DNA from: Labilibaculum sp. DW002
GTDB taxonomy: Bacteria > Bacteroidota > Bacteroidia > Bacteroidales > Marinifilaceae
Length of the DNA: 64,000 bases
Direction: 5' to 3'
Assembly: GCF_029029525.1 (NCBI RefSeq)
Contig: NZ_JAKJSC010000010.1
Span: 62,001 to 126,000, forward strand
In this document: one piece after another, positions 1-9,677 of the stretch
Numbering within the stretch: position 1 is the first letter of the stretch
Layout: every line of letters begins with the position of its first letter
The notes under the pieces: model-generated
What the model saw: only the letters and a program-made list of their open reading frames with translations
Database searches by the model: none
What the model was told of the DNA's origin: nothing
Translations under genes and position numbers: made by a program

Positions 1-623
1 GTAGAAAAAAGCTTGTTGTAAGGAATGTATTTAAAATGATTATTTTCTTTGAATCTGGCTACGCCTTGACCAGCAACTACCACATTTCTTGGATTCCACG
101 AAAATTTATAGTTCCATGGATTGTTATCGCAATCTGGAGCCACTAAACCACCACAAAAAGATTTAAATGATCTAATTACTCCTCCTTTATCTTTTATTTC
201 ATGAATTATTTTCATGGCTGACATGTGGTCTAAACCAGGATCAACACCAAGTTCATTTAAAAAGCAAAGCCCTTTTTCTTTAGCTTCTTCATCTAATTCC
301 ATCATTTCGGGAGAAACATAGGATGGTGTTAACATGTGTTTTCCATACTTTAAACATTCTCTAGCAACAATTATATGCATAGAAGCAGGAACCATACTAA
401 CAACAATATCGGCAGCAGAAATTTCTTCGTTTCTTTGTTCCAAATCTTTTAAATTAAAACGTAGAGGGATTCCGTTAGGATGATCTCCTATTTTCTTTTT
501 GACTAAGTCAAGAGACATATCTCCAACAGTAACTTTCCAATTGTGTTTTTCGGAATGTTTAAGTAAATATTGAATCAAACTTGTTGCGGAAAGGCCTGCG
601 CCAATAATTAGAATGTTTTTCAT
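1..623 (-). CDS. Saccharopine dehydrogenase-like protein, partial (C-terminus beyond left edge)
   Basis: About 207 codons are readable on the minus strand from an ATG at 623; the rest lies left of the window. The N-terminus shows a Rossmann dinucleotide loop (IIGAGLSATS, residues 5-14). Further on are ELGVDPGLDHMSAM and SFCGGLVAPDCDNNPW, typical of the catalytic half of glutamate-forming saccharopine reductase/dehydrogenase and its carboxynorspermidine-like relatives. The likely role is NAD(P)-dependent oxidoreduction in amino acid (lysine or polyamine) metabolism in the cytoplasm; which substrate cannot be told from this part. It is divergent from mutS with a 310-bp gap. The family is clear, the exact reaction is not. 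Confidence 0.85.
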   Translation of the reverse strand, partial: MKNILIIGAGLSATSLIQYLLKHSEKHNWKVTVGDMSLDLVKKKIGDHPNGIPLRFNLKDLEQRNEEISAADIVVSMVPASMHIIVARECLKYGKHMLTPSYVSPEMMELDEEAKEKGLCFLNELGVDPGLDHMSAMKIIHEIKDKGGVIRSFKSFCGGLVAPDCDNNPWNYKFSWNPRNVVVAGQGVARFKENNHFKYIPYNKLFS

Positions 624-933
624 CGATATGTCGTTAGTAGGTATGTTGTGTTTACTATAAATTTATAATAAAGCTGTTAAAAACAACAAATTATTGTCTT
701 CTTTTTCTTTAATAAATAGCATTTGCTTAATAATATTAAGATCTAAACCCTTATTCTTTCCCTTGTGTTTGTGGCTTTTAGGTGCATGTAAATCAGGATG
801 ATTGCAGAGTTAATTTTTGATTGATGTAATCTGTGAATTTGTTCTTCTTTTTATATTCTATACTCTAAATCGGAATGATTATATTTGTTCGAGATAGAAA
901 ATAAATTGAGCAACCTCTAAATATATTTTACCC
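624..933. other. Intergenic region between divergent genes
   Basis: The 310 bp are AT-rich and hold no convincing ORF. The only signal seen is a Bacteroidota-type -7 box at 880-887 facing mutS. Confidence 0.5.
880..887 (+). promoter_or_regulatory. Putative mutS promoter -7 box (TATATTTG)
   Basis: Matches the Bacteroidota sigma-ABfr -7 consensus TAnnTTTG and lies 47 bp before the mutS start. No clear TTG -33 element is found at the usual spacing. Confidence 0.45.
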
Positions 934-3549
934 TTGGCAACAAAAAGAAAAGCCGTCGAGACCCCATTAATGAAGCAGTATTATCAGATGAAAGACAAAC
1001 ATCCTGATGCAATCTTGCTTTTTAGGGTTGGAGACTTTTACGAAACATTTTCTGATGATGCAATTCGTGCTTCTGAGATTTTAGGAATTACTTTAACCAA
1101 ACGAGCAAATGGTTCTGCTTCTTATGTAGAGTTGGCTGGTTTTCCACATCATTCAATTGATACTTATCTGCCAAAATTGGTACGGGCAGGGATGCGTGTG
1201 GCAATTTGCGAGCAACTAGAAGATCCTAAGAAAACCAAAAAGTTGGTGAAAAGGGGGATTGTGGAGTTGGTTACACCTGGTGTTTCGTACAATGACAATG
1301 TGTTAGAACACCGTGAGAATAATTTCCTGGCCTGTGTTCATTTGGAGAAAAATTCAGCAGGTATTGCTTTTTTAGATGCTTCAACTGGTGAGTTTTTAAC
1401 TGCCGAGGGGAGTTTCGAATACATTGATAAGTTATTGGGGAATTTTCAGCCAAAAGAGGTTTTGTATCAAAGGGGGAAAGAGAAGATTTTTCATGAATTA
1501 TTCGGAGGGAAGTTTTACACTTTCACTATGGATGATTGGGTTTTTACAGAAAGTGCTGCGAATGACAGGTTGTTGCGTCATTTTGAAACGACTTCGCTTA
1601 AGGGGTTTGGGGTTCAGACACTTCGTGATGGAATAATTGCTTCTGGTGCAGTTTTGCATTATTTAGACATTACCAAACACAGTCAAGCTGCACATGTTAC
1701 TCAGCTTTCGCGGATAGAAGAAGATCGATACGTATGGTTGGATAAATTTACGGTTCGAAATTTAGAGCTATTTGGTGCGCTAAATGATGGGGCAAGTACT
1801 TTATCTGGCGTTATGGATAAAACTTTATCTCCAATGGGAGCACGTCTGTTAAAAAGATGGATTGCCCTTCCTTTAAAAGATTCCGCTCGCATAACAGATC
1901 GTTTAAGCGTCGTAAACCACTTTTACAATAATGATGAAGCTTCTCATAAAATTGGAGATGAAATTCAGCAAATTGGGGATTTGGAACGAATCATATCTAA
2001 AGTTGCAGTAGCGAGAGTTAGTCCTCGAGAAATTGTTCAGCTTAAGAATGCTTTAATTGCTATAGATCCGATTCGAAATTATTGTTTGAACAGTGGGAAC
2101 GAAGGTTTATTAAAAATTGGAGATCAATTAAATCCTTGTGCATCAGTTCGAGATAAAATAGAAAAGGAGATTCATGCCGATCCACCAAATATGGTGAGTA
2201 AAGGTGGTGTTATGGCTGATGGGGTTTCATCAGAATTAGATGAGCTTAGAAAAATTGCTTTTTCGGGAAAAGATTACCTCTTACAAATGCAGGTTCGCGA
2301 AAGTGAGCGCACAGGTATTCCTTCGCTTAAAATCGGATTCAATAATGTATTTGGTTATTATATCGAAATACGAAATACCCATAAGGATAAAGTTCCTGAG
2401 GAGTGGATTCGTAAGCAAACGCTTGTGAGTGCTGAGCGTTACATTACTCAGGAACTAAAAGACTACGAAGAGAAAATTTTAGGAGCTGAAGAAAAAATTC
2501 TAACTCTTGAAACCCGACTATATAACGATTTGGTAATTAGCATCACCGATTACATCAGCTCCATTCAGTTGAATGCAGCTATGATTGCTCGATTAGACTG
2601 CTTACTTTCTTTTGCCAAACTGGCGAAAGAGAATAATTACAATTGTCCTGAAATTAACGACACCCAAGTCATCGATATTAAGCAAGGTCGTCATCCGGTA
2701 ATTGAGAGACAGCTGCCTATTGGTGAGTCCTATATTGCTAACGATGTGTATTTGGACAACGACAAACAGCAAGTGATCATCATTACGGGGCCAAATATGG
2801 CGGGTAAATCTGCCCTACTGCGACAAACAGCCCTAATCGTACTCATGGCTCAGATTGGTAGCTTTGTACCTGCCGAAGATGCTAAAATTGGCTATGTCGA
2901 TAAAATTTTCACTCGTGTGGGAGCTTCCGATAATATCTCCCAAGGCGAATCGACTTTTATGGTTGAGATGAACGAGGCGGCCAGTATTTTGAATAACCTG
3001 TCTTCTCGCTCACTTATTTTATTAGATGAGCTTGGGCGTGGAACCAGTACTTATGATGGTATTTCCATTGCCTGGTCTATCGTAGAATACATTCACGAGC
3101 ATCCGAAATTTAAAGGCAAGACTCTTTTTGCAACCCATTATCACGAGCTAAACGAAATGGAGCATTCTTTCAATCGAGTGAAGAATTTCAATGTCTCGGT
3201 TAAGGAAGTCAACAATAAGGTGATTTTCCTACGTAAATTGGTCCCCGGAGGCTCTAATCACAGTTTTGGTATACATGTAGCCCGAATGGCCGGCATGCCT
3301 AAATCGGTGGTTAAACGTGCCGATGACATTCTAGTACAACTGGAGGGAAATAAGAATGGAGAAGCCCTTGCTAAGCCTGTAGGAGAAATCGCACAACAAC
3401 GCGAAGGTTTCCAAATGAGTTTTTTCCAAATGGACGATCCTGTTTTGAAACAAATTCGTGACGAAATTCAGGGAATGGATGTGAATAACCTGACACCTAT
3501 AGAAGCTTTGAACAAGCTAAACGAGATAAAAAAGATATCTGGAATTTAA
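934..3549 (+). CDS. mutS: DNA mismatch repair protein MutS
   Basis: Recognises base mismatches and small loops in DNA and starts mismatch repair with MutL. The 871 residues have full family length. Domain I carries the mismatch-wedging F-Y-E at residues 35-37. The ATPase domain has the Walker A GPNMAGKS at 619-626, the Walker [12 protein letters not shown] with D698/E699, and the FATHYHEL switch motif. The start is TTG at 934, giving the usual N-terminus [15 protein letters not shown]; the next in-frame ATG (near 970) would cut into the conserved LMKQYY motif, so TTG is preferred. It is monocistronic, with tRNA genes downstream. Confidence 0.98.
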   Translation: MATKRKAVETPLMKQYYQMKDKHPDAILLFRVGDFYETFSDDAIRASEILGITLTKRANGSASYVELAGFPHHSIDTYLPKLVRAGMRVAICEQLEDPKKTKKLVKRGIVELVTPGVSYNDNVLEHRENNFLACVHLEKNSAGIAFLDASTGEFLTAEGSFEYIDKLLGNFQPKEVLYQRGKEKIFHELFGGKFYTFTMDDWVFTESAANDRLLRHFETTSLKGFGVQTLRDGIIASGAVLHYLDITKHSQAAHVTQLSRIEEDRYVWLDKFTVRNLELFGALNDGASTLSGVMDKTLSPMGARLLKRWIALPLKDSARITDRLSVVNHFYNNDEASHKIGDEIQQIGDLERIISKVAVARVSPREIVQLKNALIAIDPIRNYCLNSGNEGLLKIGDQLNPCASVRDKIEKEIHADPPNMVSKGGVMADGVSSELDELRKIAFSGKDYLLQMQVRESERTGIPSLKIGFNNVFGYYIEIRNTHKDKVPEEWIRKQTLVSAERYITQELKDYEEKILGAEEKILTLETRLYNDLVISITDYISSIQLNAAMIARLDCLLSFAKLAKENNYNCPEINDTQVIDIKQGRHPVIERQLPIGESYIANDVYLDNDKQQVIIITGPNMAGKSALLRQTALIVLMAQIGSFVPAEDAKIGYVDKIFTRVGASDNISQGESTFMVEMNEAASILNNLSSRSLILLDELGRGTSTYDGISIAWSIVEYIHEHPKFKGKTLFATHYHELNEMEHSFNRVKNFNVSVKEVNNKVIFLRKLVPGGSNHSFGIHVARMAGMPKSVVKRADDILVQLEGNKNGEALAKPVGEIAQQREGFQMSFFQMDDPVLKQIRDEIQGMDVNNLTPIEALNKLNEIKKISGI

Positions 3550-3697
3550 AAAAATGAAAAAAAGTTAAAAAAAAGTGAGTGTCCTATATTTAGTGGCTTT
3601 TGCTGCGTACTGTCTGAATTTCAACGAGTCAGAAACTCAATATTTGTAATGATTTTTGTGTTGATTAAAAAAAAATGAATCAAATGTTTTTTTTCTT

Positions 3698-3727
3698 TTG
3701 CAGAATCAAAAAAAGCGCATATATTTG
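3698..3727 (+). promoter_or_regulatory. Promoter of tRNA-Gly/tRNA-Leu pair
   Basis: TTG at 3698-3700, a 19-bp spacer and TATATTTG at 3720-3727 match the Bacteroidota -33/-7 promoter. It lies 43 bp before the tRNA-Gly 5' end. Confidence 0.7.
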
Positions 3728-3770
3728 CAACGCAATTGAGAGAACAACGGTTCACTTTTAAAAGCACTAT

Positions 3771-3843
<73 letters not shown>

Positions 3844-3858
3844 CAATCCTTTAAGGAT

Positions 3859-3942
3859 GCCCGGATGGTGGAATTGGTAGACACGCTGGACTTAAAATCC
3901 AGTGGCTTCACGGCCGTGCGGGTTCAAGTCCCGCTCCGGGTA
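3859..3942 (+). tRNA. tRNA-Leu (anticodon TAA)
   Basis: Class II tRNA of 84 nt with a long variable arm. Acceptor GCCCGGA pairs with TCCGGGT (3935-3941, one G-T pair). The anticodon stem is CTGGA/TCCAG with loop CTTAAAA. The DNA goes on with CCA at 3943-3945, so the 3' end is encoded. It lies 15 nt after tRNA-Gly and is probably cotranscribed. Confidence 0.95.
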
Positions 3943-3950
3943 CCAGGATG

Positions 3951-3983
3951 AAGACTGTTTCAGTAATGAAACAGTCTTTTTTT
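3951..3983 (+). terminator. Rho-independent terminator of the tRNA operon
   Basis: Stem AAGACTGTTTCA / TGAAACAGTCTT with a GTAA loop, followed by a T run. Confidence 0.85.
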
Positions 3984-4040
3984 ATGCCCTAATGCTTCTT
4001 ATTTTTTTGTAAATTCCCTCCAAATAAAAAAATACTATCA

Positions 4041-5462
4041 ATGACTCGCAATATTTCATTCCTTATTTTCTTTATCACGAGCCTCACACTAAATGCACAA
4101 AAAGTAGATTTAATTTACTTTACAGATGCACATCAAATATTTCCTGTTGATGATGTTGATGGTGGACGAGGTGGTGTTGCCCGATTAAAAACAATTGTCG
4201 ATGAGGTAAAGAATGTAAATGAGAATACCTTGGTAATTCATGGCGGCGATTTGTGCGGAGGTGTTCTTTTTGGAGGAATGTACAAAGGTGAACCAATGAT
4301 CGAAGCCTTTAATGATATTCCTGTGGACATTTGCAATTTTGGTCAGCATGAATTCGATTTTGGATCAAAACATACCATTCAATTGTTATCTAAATCAAAA
4401 TCTCAATGGTTTAGTTCCAATCTTAAAAATAGAGATGGCGAAGTATTTGGCAATTTACCCGCCTTTTTGGTAAAAGAGCTGGGAGGATTAAAAATTGGAT
4501 TTATTGGTTTAACTGATGCGATGAATACAAGCATAAAGGATGATTTGGTTATTCAGGAAGATTTATTTGCTTCGGTTTCTGATGTGATTTCCCAGTTGAG
4601 TAATCTCGATTTTATTGTCCTTTTAAGCCAAACAAATTTAGATACCAACCGAAAATTAATTGAGCAATTCCCAGAAATCGACTTAATACTTACCGAGGAA
4701 CAGTACGAGCAGGAAAGTAATGTATTCTACAAAGGGCATGTTCCAGTTGTATCTACTGCGGGTAATATGAGTTCAGTAGCTAAAATATCTTTAGGAGAGA
4801 ATAAAAAGATTCTGGTTGATATTATTCCATTGGATCAAAAAGTTGCTTCGGAGAAGTATATGCGAGATATGGAAGTCTATTATAAAAAAGACATGGAATT
4901 ACAGCTTTCTGAAAAGATATGTGAACTAGAGGTTCCTCTTAACTTTCGAGATGGTATTATTGGAGAAAGTCTTGCCGGAAATTTAATTAGCGATGCTTTT
5001 AAAGAGTGGCACGATTCTAATGTTGGAATGATTAACGGAGGTGGTATACGAGCTGATATTTCTGCAGGGGATTTTATGCTAAAATCAGCACGATCCTTAC
5101 TGCCTTTTGGGAATAAAATTTGTCAGATTATTATTAAAGGTTCGGAGTTGAAAAAAGTATTGCGTAATCACGCAAGTGACAAAAAAGGTGCTTTACTTCA
5201 TGTATCAGGAATTACATACGCATATAAAGATTCGTTGATTACTGTCCTTAGAAATGGCATAGAATTAGATGATGAGGAGTTGTTAACAGTTTCCTTAAAT
5301 AGCTTTTTATTAGAACGTCTTGATGCAGATTTTGAGATTTTAATAGACAAGTTAGATCCCGAAGCTATTGCAGACTATGATGTTTTAAAGGCTTATTGTA
5401 AAAAACACAAATTAGTTAAACCCGTGTTAGAAAAGAGAATTTCACTATTTAGAAATGAATAA
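4041..5462 (+). CDS. UshA-like 5'-nucleotidase/metallophosphatase family protein with degraded metal site
   Basis: 473 residues with a signal peptide (cleavage near LTLNA|QK), so periplasmic. It has the two-part UshA layout. The N-terminal calcineurin-like domain keeps D29-x-H31 and D70 (HGGD). The C-terminal 5'-nucleotidase domain has GNLISDA, INGGGIRAD and LLPFGN. Three metal-site positions differ from the family: the GNHE motif reads GQHE (Q102), the middle LSH reads LSQ (Q197), and the GHxH motif is replaced by EEQYEQ (219-224). The fold is therefore intact but the usual two-metal phosphoesterase chemistry is doubtful. It may be a binding or pseudo-enzyme, or use another metal. The PagL-like pseudogene follows 52 bp downstream. 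Confidence 0.85.
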   Translation: MTRNISFLIFFITSLTLNAQKVDLIYFTDAHQIFPVDDVDGGRGGVARLKTIVDEVKNVNENTLVIHGGDLCGGVLFGGMYKGEPMIEAFNDIPVDICNFGQHEFDFGSKHTIQLLSKSKSQWFSSNLKNRDGEVFGNLPAFLVKELGGLKIGFIGLTDAMNTSIKDDLVIQEDLFASVSDVISQLSNLDFIVLLSQTNLDTNRKLIEQFPEIDLILTEEQYEQESNVFYKGHVPVVSTAGNMSSVAKISLGENKKILVDIIPLDQKVASEKYMRDMEVYYKKDMELQLSEKICELEVPLNFRDGIIGESLAGNLISDAFKEWHDSNVGMINGGGIRADISAGDFMLKSARSLLPFGNKICQIIIKGSELKKVLRNHASDKKGALLHVSGITYAYKDSLITVLRNGIELDDEELLTVSLNSFLLERLDADFEILIDKLDPEAIADYDVLKAYCKKHKLVKPVLEKRISLFRNE

Positions 5463-5514
5463 TACTTGCAATTCTACGTTAGTATTATATTTGTTAGAAA
5501 TAATATTTTTTTTA

Positions 5515-6718
5515 ATGTTGAAAATAAAGTTCTGCCTGGTAGTTATATGTAGTTTATGGGTTTGTAATGCATTTGCTCAAGATCAATTAAAAGAATCTAA
5601 GTACTTATTTTTTATTGAGCCTGAGCTAATGTTAGGGCAAACGGTGGCAAATTATAATGATTTCCCGGATACAAAGCCGGTTAAATCCTTTTTTTTAAGC
5701 GTTGGTATAAAGGATACACGAAATATTCACAGTAGCAAATATTATAATCATCCAACTACCGGTGTAAATTTATCGTACTCTAATCTCGGTAATGATTCTA
5801 TTCTGGGAAAATCTTTTGGCGTGATGCCCTTTATTCAGTTCTATCCATGGGGAAATCGTCAAAAACGATGGTCTTTAAAATTTGGTGTTGGAGGTAGTTA
5901 TTTCACAAAATCTTATAGACAAAGCAATCAGAATTTAGCAATAGGATCTCACCTTACTTGGTCGTTTCAGGCTTTTTTATATCGTGAATTATTTGCATTG
6001 AATCGAATGCAATTTAGGATGGGAGCTGGTTATTTACATAGTTCAAACGGGCATACCCAATTGCCTAATATGGGACTGAATTCAGCACAAGTTAGTTTGT
6101 CGTGCCAGTGGACTTCTCGTCCCTTAATTTCAAAAAAGAAAGATATTTATCTGGGTGCAAATATGGGTTTAAATAGACGATATTTTATCAATGTGCGAAG
6201 TGGAATTGGAGTACACGAATATGGAGGAAAAAGTAAACCGGTAGGTAGGTGGTGACAAGGGCTATGTTTATTCCACTGCTTTAAGTGGAGGGATACTTTT
6301 TAAACAACATCTAAAAGTAAGAGCTGGTTTTACTTATCGATTTTATGAGCATTATTATGATCAGATTAAAGAGTTGGCCAAGCCGGATTATATCGATTCT
6401 CCTTCGTGGAACGCATCAAATATCTATTTTCACTTGGGGAGTGAGTTTCTAATTGGCCACTTTGGTTTGGATATTGAGGGCGGCTTGAACCTTTATAAAC
6501 CATTTTATAAAGAGTATTATGAGACTCATGGTAGTTCGAATGAGTTAAAATATAAGCTGAAAAAATATTTTTCGAGTAGAATGGGGCTTAATTTTTATAT
6601 TATAAACACCAATAAACTGCCTAAGAATAATTTCTTTATTGGTGCGAATATCAACGCTAATTTCGGACAAGCCGATTTTACCGAGTTGAATTTCGGATAT
6701 ATGTACACATTTTTGTAA
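5515..6718 (+). pseudogene. PagL-type lipid A 3-O-deacylase / acyloxyacyl hydrolase, frameshifted
   Basis: An outer-membrane beta-barrel with a signal peptide from ATG 5515 (MLKIKFCLVVICSLWVCNAFAQ region). The PagL active-site motif is visible as H175-S-S177-N178 in GYLHSSNGH, followed by LPNMGLNS. The frame breaks at 6241-6255, where GTAG is tandemly duplicated (GTAGGTAGGT). Removing one 4-bp copy joins the first frame (stop at 6253) to the downstream frame (GDKGYVYSTAL..., stop 6716-6718) and restores a single barrel of about 400 residues. As read, the protein lacks its C-terminal strands and would not insert. It is either a recent inactivation, a reversible slippage switch, or a base-calling artefact. 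Lipid A deacylation is inferred from the family. Confidence 0.82.
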
Positions 6719-6775
6719 ATCAAAAAATGTAGATGAAGCATTAATTGGCTCCACCTACAAATTTTGATAATTATC

Positions 6776-9013
6776 CTACATTAAATCAAATGCCAAGGTC
6801 ACATAAAAACTACGACCAGGCGCATTAATCGCTTGCATACTGCTTTTCACAGATCGGTTTAAATGTTCGTAGTACGTTTCATCGAATAGATTTCGAATAC
6901 CTCCAGTTAGCTGAAATTGTTTAGATAAAAGATAAGATGCTTTAAAATCAAGCAAAGTGAACGATGGACTAGGAGTTTCTCCATAGGTCTTCGAAACTCG
7001 TTCTTGTTTTAATGCATGACGAAGAGCTATTTCTGGATGAAATTTTTTCTTGCAGAAAGTTCCGCCTAAAGTATACCTTAAGTCCAATGGTGGTATTTCA
7101 GGCAAAGCTTGACTTCTATCTTTATTTTTTCCATAAGTATAAGCCGTATTTATTTTGTGATAAACCAATGGGCAAATATTTTGAAACCACGATAACTCAA
7201 AACCACGCATGACAGCTTTATCAATATTGACAAATTGCTTAACACCAGGAGCTGAATTCATCAATGGACTTAAATCTTCTCTAATTTCTGAACTAATGTA
7301 ATCTTTTAAAATAGATGCAAACAAGCTAATATCTAATTCTGATTTATCTGTTTTCCATTTAAAATTATAGTCTACTTGGTAATTTTTTTCAGATTTCAAT
7401 CTGGTATTCCCTATTCGCTCGTAGGGATCACGATCAATAGATAAATAATTTATGAAACGTTCAGCTAAACCACCACTACGTTCTGCCCGACCAAACCATA
7501 AACCCATTCTAACTTCTTTAGAAAGATCGTGCGTCGCTCCAAAGCTTGCCGAAACATTTAGCTTGTCTGATGGGTTTTTCTGATTGGTTGCAAGAAAACG
7601 ATCGGCTTCGTCTCTGCTTTCGGCACTATTGTGCTCTAAGCGCGATGATGCAACGAAATAAACATCATTTATGGAGAAATGATATTCTCCAAACATACTA
7701 AACTTAGAAATCTTGCTGTCTTGCCATATATTATCCTGAAGCGTATTACCAGTCATTGGCCCCATAAGCATTTCACGATATCGATTACCTTCTGCCTCTT
7801 CTGACTTAAAGTCGACACCGGCAAACAACGAACTATTATGAAATGCGAAACTGGCCTCTGATCGGGCACCATAATTTTTCGTTTCAGCCAATGTAACAGC
7901 ATTTACCATTCTTGGATCTAGATTTTTGCCTAAATTATCCATTGTATGATCAACAAAAGAGCCAAACAAAGAAGAGGAAATTGAATTGAGTGCTGAATTT
8001 TTAAAACTGATTTTATGTCCAAAATTCATTAGCCAGGTATCATCTTCTCTCAAATCCATATTTAGAGCAGGAAAATCAACATCTTCTGCATAGTTATTAT
8101 TTGCAGAAATTTTTAAACTTTGCCTATTGGATAACTTGAAAACTGAAGACAAGCCAATATTGCGACGATTAAAACCTGAAGGAATTTTATTCCCTTTACC
8201 ATCCTCATAATCGTCACCTTCACTATAGGCTCCATAAATGCCAAAATTGTAGAATTTGCCTTTTGCCCCAGCTAAAGCTTCTGTTCTGAATATATTTCCG
8301 TTGCTTTCGTAGCTTCCACTGGCGCGTCCGAATCCTTTTACAGATTCAGTAAAAGTAGCTGGTGCCGATTTGAAGTGGATTGTTCCACCAAAAGAACTCC
8401 CAAAACGAAGAGAATGAGGCCCTCTGATAATCTCAACCTGATCGACCATAGCCAATGGAATTTGCGATGCCGGAGGATCCATTCGATTGGGGCATGCTGC
8501 AGTCGCACTTAAGCCATTATCCATTACAATGTTTAACTGGTCGTATTTGAAACCTCTCATTACAGGGTCAAAGCCATAACTTCCACTTTTCCTTATTCCC
8601 CCAATAAAAGTATTCTGACTTAGAAAATCACCTGCATCATGAGATAATTTATCACTATTACGAACTTCCATTACCTGATTTTTAGGTTTGTTACTTCGGG
8701 CAATTACGGTTGTTGGCATCAAAGAGATGTATGATTTGTTGAGTTTTAGAGTGCCAGAAGTAATTGCACTATTAATTTTCTCGCTGTTGATCTCTTGTTT
8801 TCCATAGTTTACATGTGATACATATAATTTTTCATTAGGAATTAAATTGATCGTGATTGTTCCGTCAATGGTACTGCTTCCAGTCTGATTTTTATAGATA
8901 AAATGTGCGTAAGAGATTGCTTCTCCAGTGGCTGCATCTTCTAATTTTATAGATTGTTGCGAATAGGCTTGAACTCCTAAGAATAGGAATAAAGCCATGA
9001 GAATATTTTTCAT
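6776..9013 (-). CDS. TonB-dependent outer-membrane receptor, copper (OprC/NosA-like)
   Basis: 745 residues. Signal peptide ending GVQAYS|QQ; a short carboxypeptidase-like regulatory domain (about 20-95); plug domain (about 110-230) with VMRGFKYDQLN and VEIIRGPHSLRFGSSFGGTIHF; then a 22-strand barrel ending in an aromatic-rich terminus (YVTLAFDLM). The plug carries AACPNRMDPPAS with C174 and M178, the CxxxM signature of OprC/NosA copper receptors. It should import copper using TonB energy. It lies 162 bp downstream of a small Cys-rich protein on the same strand and probably shares its operon. Substrate assignment rests on the CxxxM motif. Confidence 0.88.
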   Translation of the reverse strand: MKNILMALFLFLGVQAYSQQSIKLEDAATGEAISYAHFIYKNQTGSSTIDGTITINLIPNEKLYVSHVNYGKQEINSEKINSAITSGTLKLNKSYISLMPTTVIARSNKPKNQVMEVRNSDKLSHDAGDFLSQNTFIGGIRKSGSYGFDPVMRGFKYDQLNIVMDNGLSATAACPNRMDPPASQIPLAMVDQVEIIRGPHSLRFGSSFGGTIHFKSAPATFTESVKGFGRASGSYESNGNIFRTEALAGAKGKFYNFGIYGAYSEGDDYEDGKGNKIPSGFNRRNIGLSSVFKLSNRQSLKISANNNYAEDVDFPALNMDLREDDTWLMNFGHKISFKNSALNSISSSLFGSFVDHTMDNLGKNLDPRMVNAVTLAETKNYGARSEASFAFHNSSLFAGVDFKSEEAEGNRYREMLMGPMTGNTLQDNIWQDSKISKFSMFGEYHFSINDVYFVASSRLEHNSAESRDEADRFLATNQKNPSDKLNVSASFGATHDLSKEVRMGLWFGRAERSGGLAERFINYLSIDRDPYERIGNTRLKSEKNYQVDYNFKWKTDKSELDISLFASILKDYISSEIREDLSPLMNSAPGVKQFVNIDKAVMRGFELSWFQNICPLVYHKINTAYTYGKNKDRSQALPEIPPLDLRYTLGGTFCKKKFHPEIALRHALKQERVSKTYGETPSPSFTLLDFKASYLLSKQFQLTGGIRNLFDETYYEHLNRSVKSSMQAINAPGRSFYVTLAFDLM

Positions 9014-9175
9014 GTGTATTTATTTAAATTCATGGTGTTATACTTTAGTGAGAGTGTATACTACTTCAATAAAATGAAGATGCAATTATCCCATTAAAGT
9101 ATGTTGTACAGTGAATTACCAAGAGAGTGTTGGTGTATTTGTAATGACGAAATTGAATGCTTTTCGCCCTTTCAA

Positions 9176-9550
9176 TTAGGAAGTAATTCTACTCTTTGGA
9201 GGATGAAAAATATCAAAGGAATATTGAATAGAGTGTAGTGGTTCCGAGTAGCTTATTTGATTTCGTAGACTCGAAGCAATATTTTTTTTGTTTATAATAT
9301 CAAGCCATTGAATGAACAATTGGAATTCTTTTTGAGTAAGATTTTCTTCACTTGACTTTTCTTCTTCGTGTTGCTTAATTTGTTTTTTAAGATGACACTT
9401 ACCATTGCATTCCATTTCTGGCTTGTCTTTGTTGGTACAAATTGAAGCAAAATAATCCTGATTGATTGTAAAGTTTAGGCTAATCAGAGCTGTCTCAAAT
9501 GTTTGGATTGAGAAAAGAACAAGTAGCAGATATGTAGAAAGCAGCTTCAA
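9176..9550 (-). CDS. Small exported Cys-rich protein, probable copper-related partner of TonB receptor
   Basis: 124 residues with an N-terminal hydrophobic segment (signal peptide or anchor, residues 1-24). The conserved part is C38 followed by M46-E-C48-N-G-K-C52-H53, a thiol/thioether/imidazole cluster able to bind Cu(I). A charged Lys/Glu stretch (53-72) follows. Such CxGKC proteins are common next to TonB copper receptors in Bacteroidota (family knowledge); the function is not established. The C-terminal 50 residues have no recognised domain. Confidence 0.7.
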   Translation of the reverse strand: MKLLSTYLLLVLFSIQTFETALISLNFTINQDYFASICTNKDKPEMECNGKCHLKKQIKQHEEEKSSEENLTQKEFQLFIQWLDIINKKNIASSLRNQISYSEPLHSIQYSFDIFHPPKSRITS

Positions 9551-9677
9551 TTATTAGAAAATGAGTGTTGGATTATTAAATATAAAGGTTTTAAATGAAA
9601 AGTGAATACATTATTTTTAGGACTGTAAAATAACTTGAGAATCATTTTTGTTTAATCCACTAAAAATAATCAAAACA

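Noticed and set aside
6374-6718. Separate 114-codon gene after the PagL frame
   Set aside because: It is the C-terminal barrel part of the same gene, brought out of frame by the 4-bp duplication.
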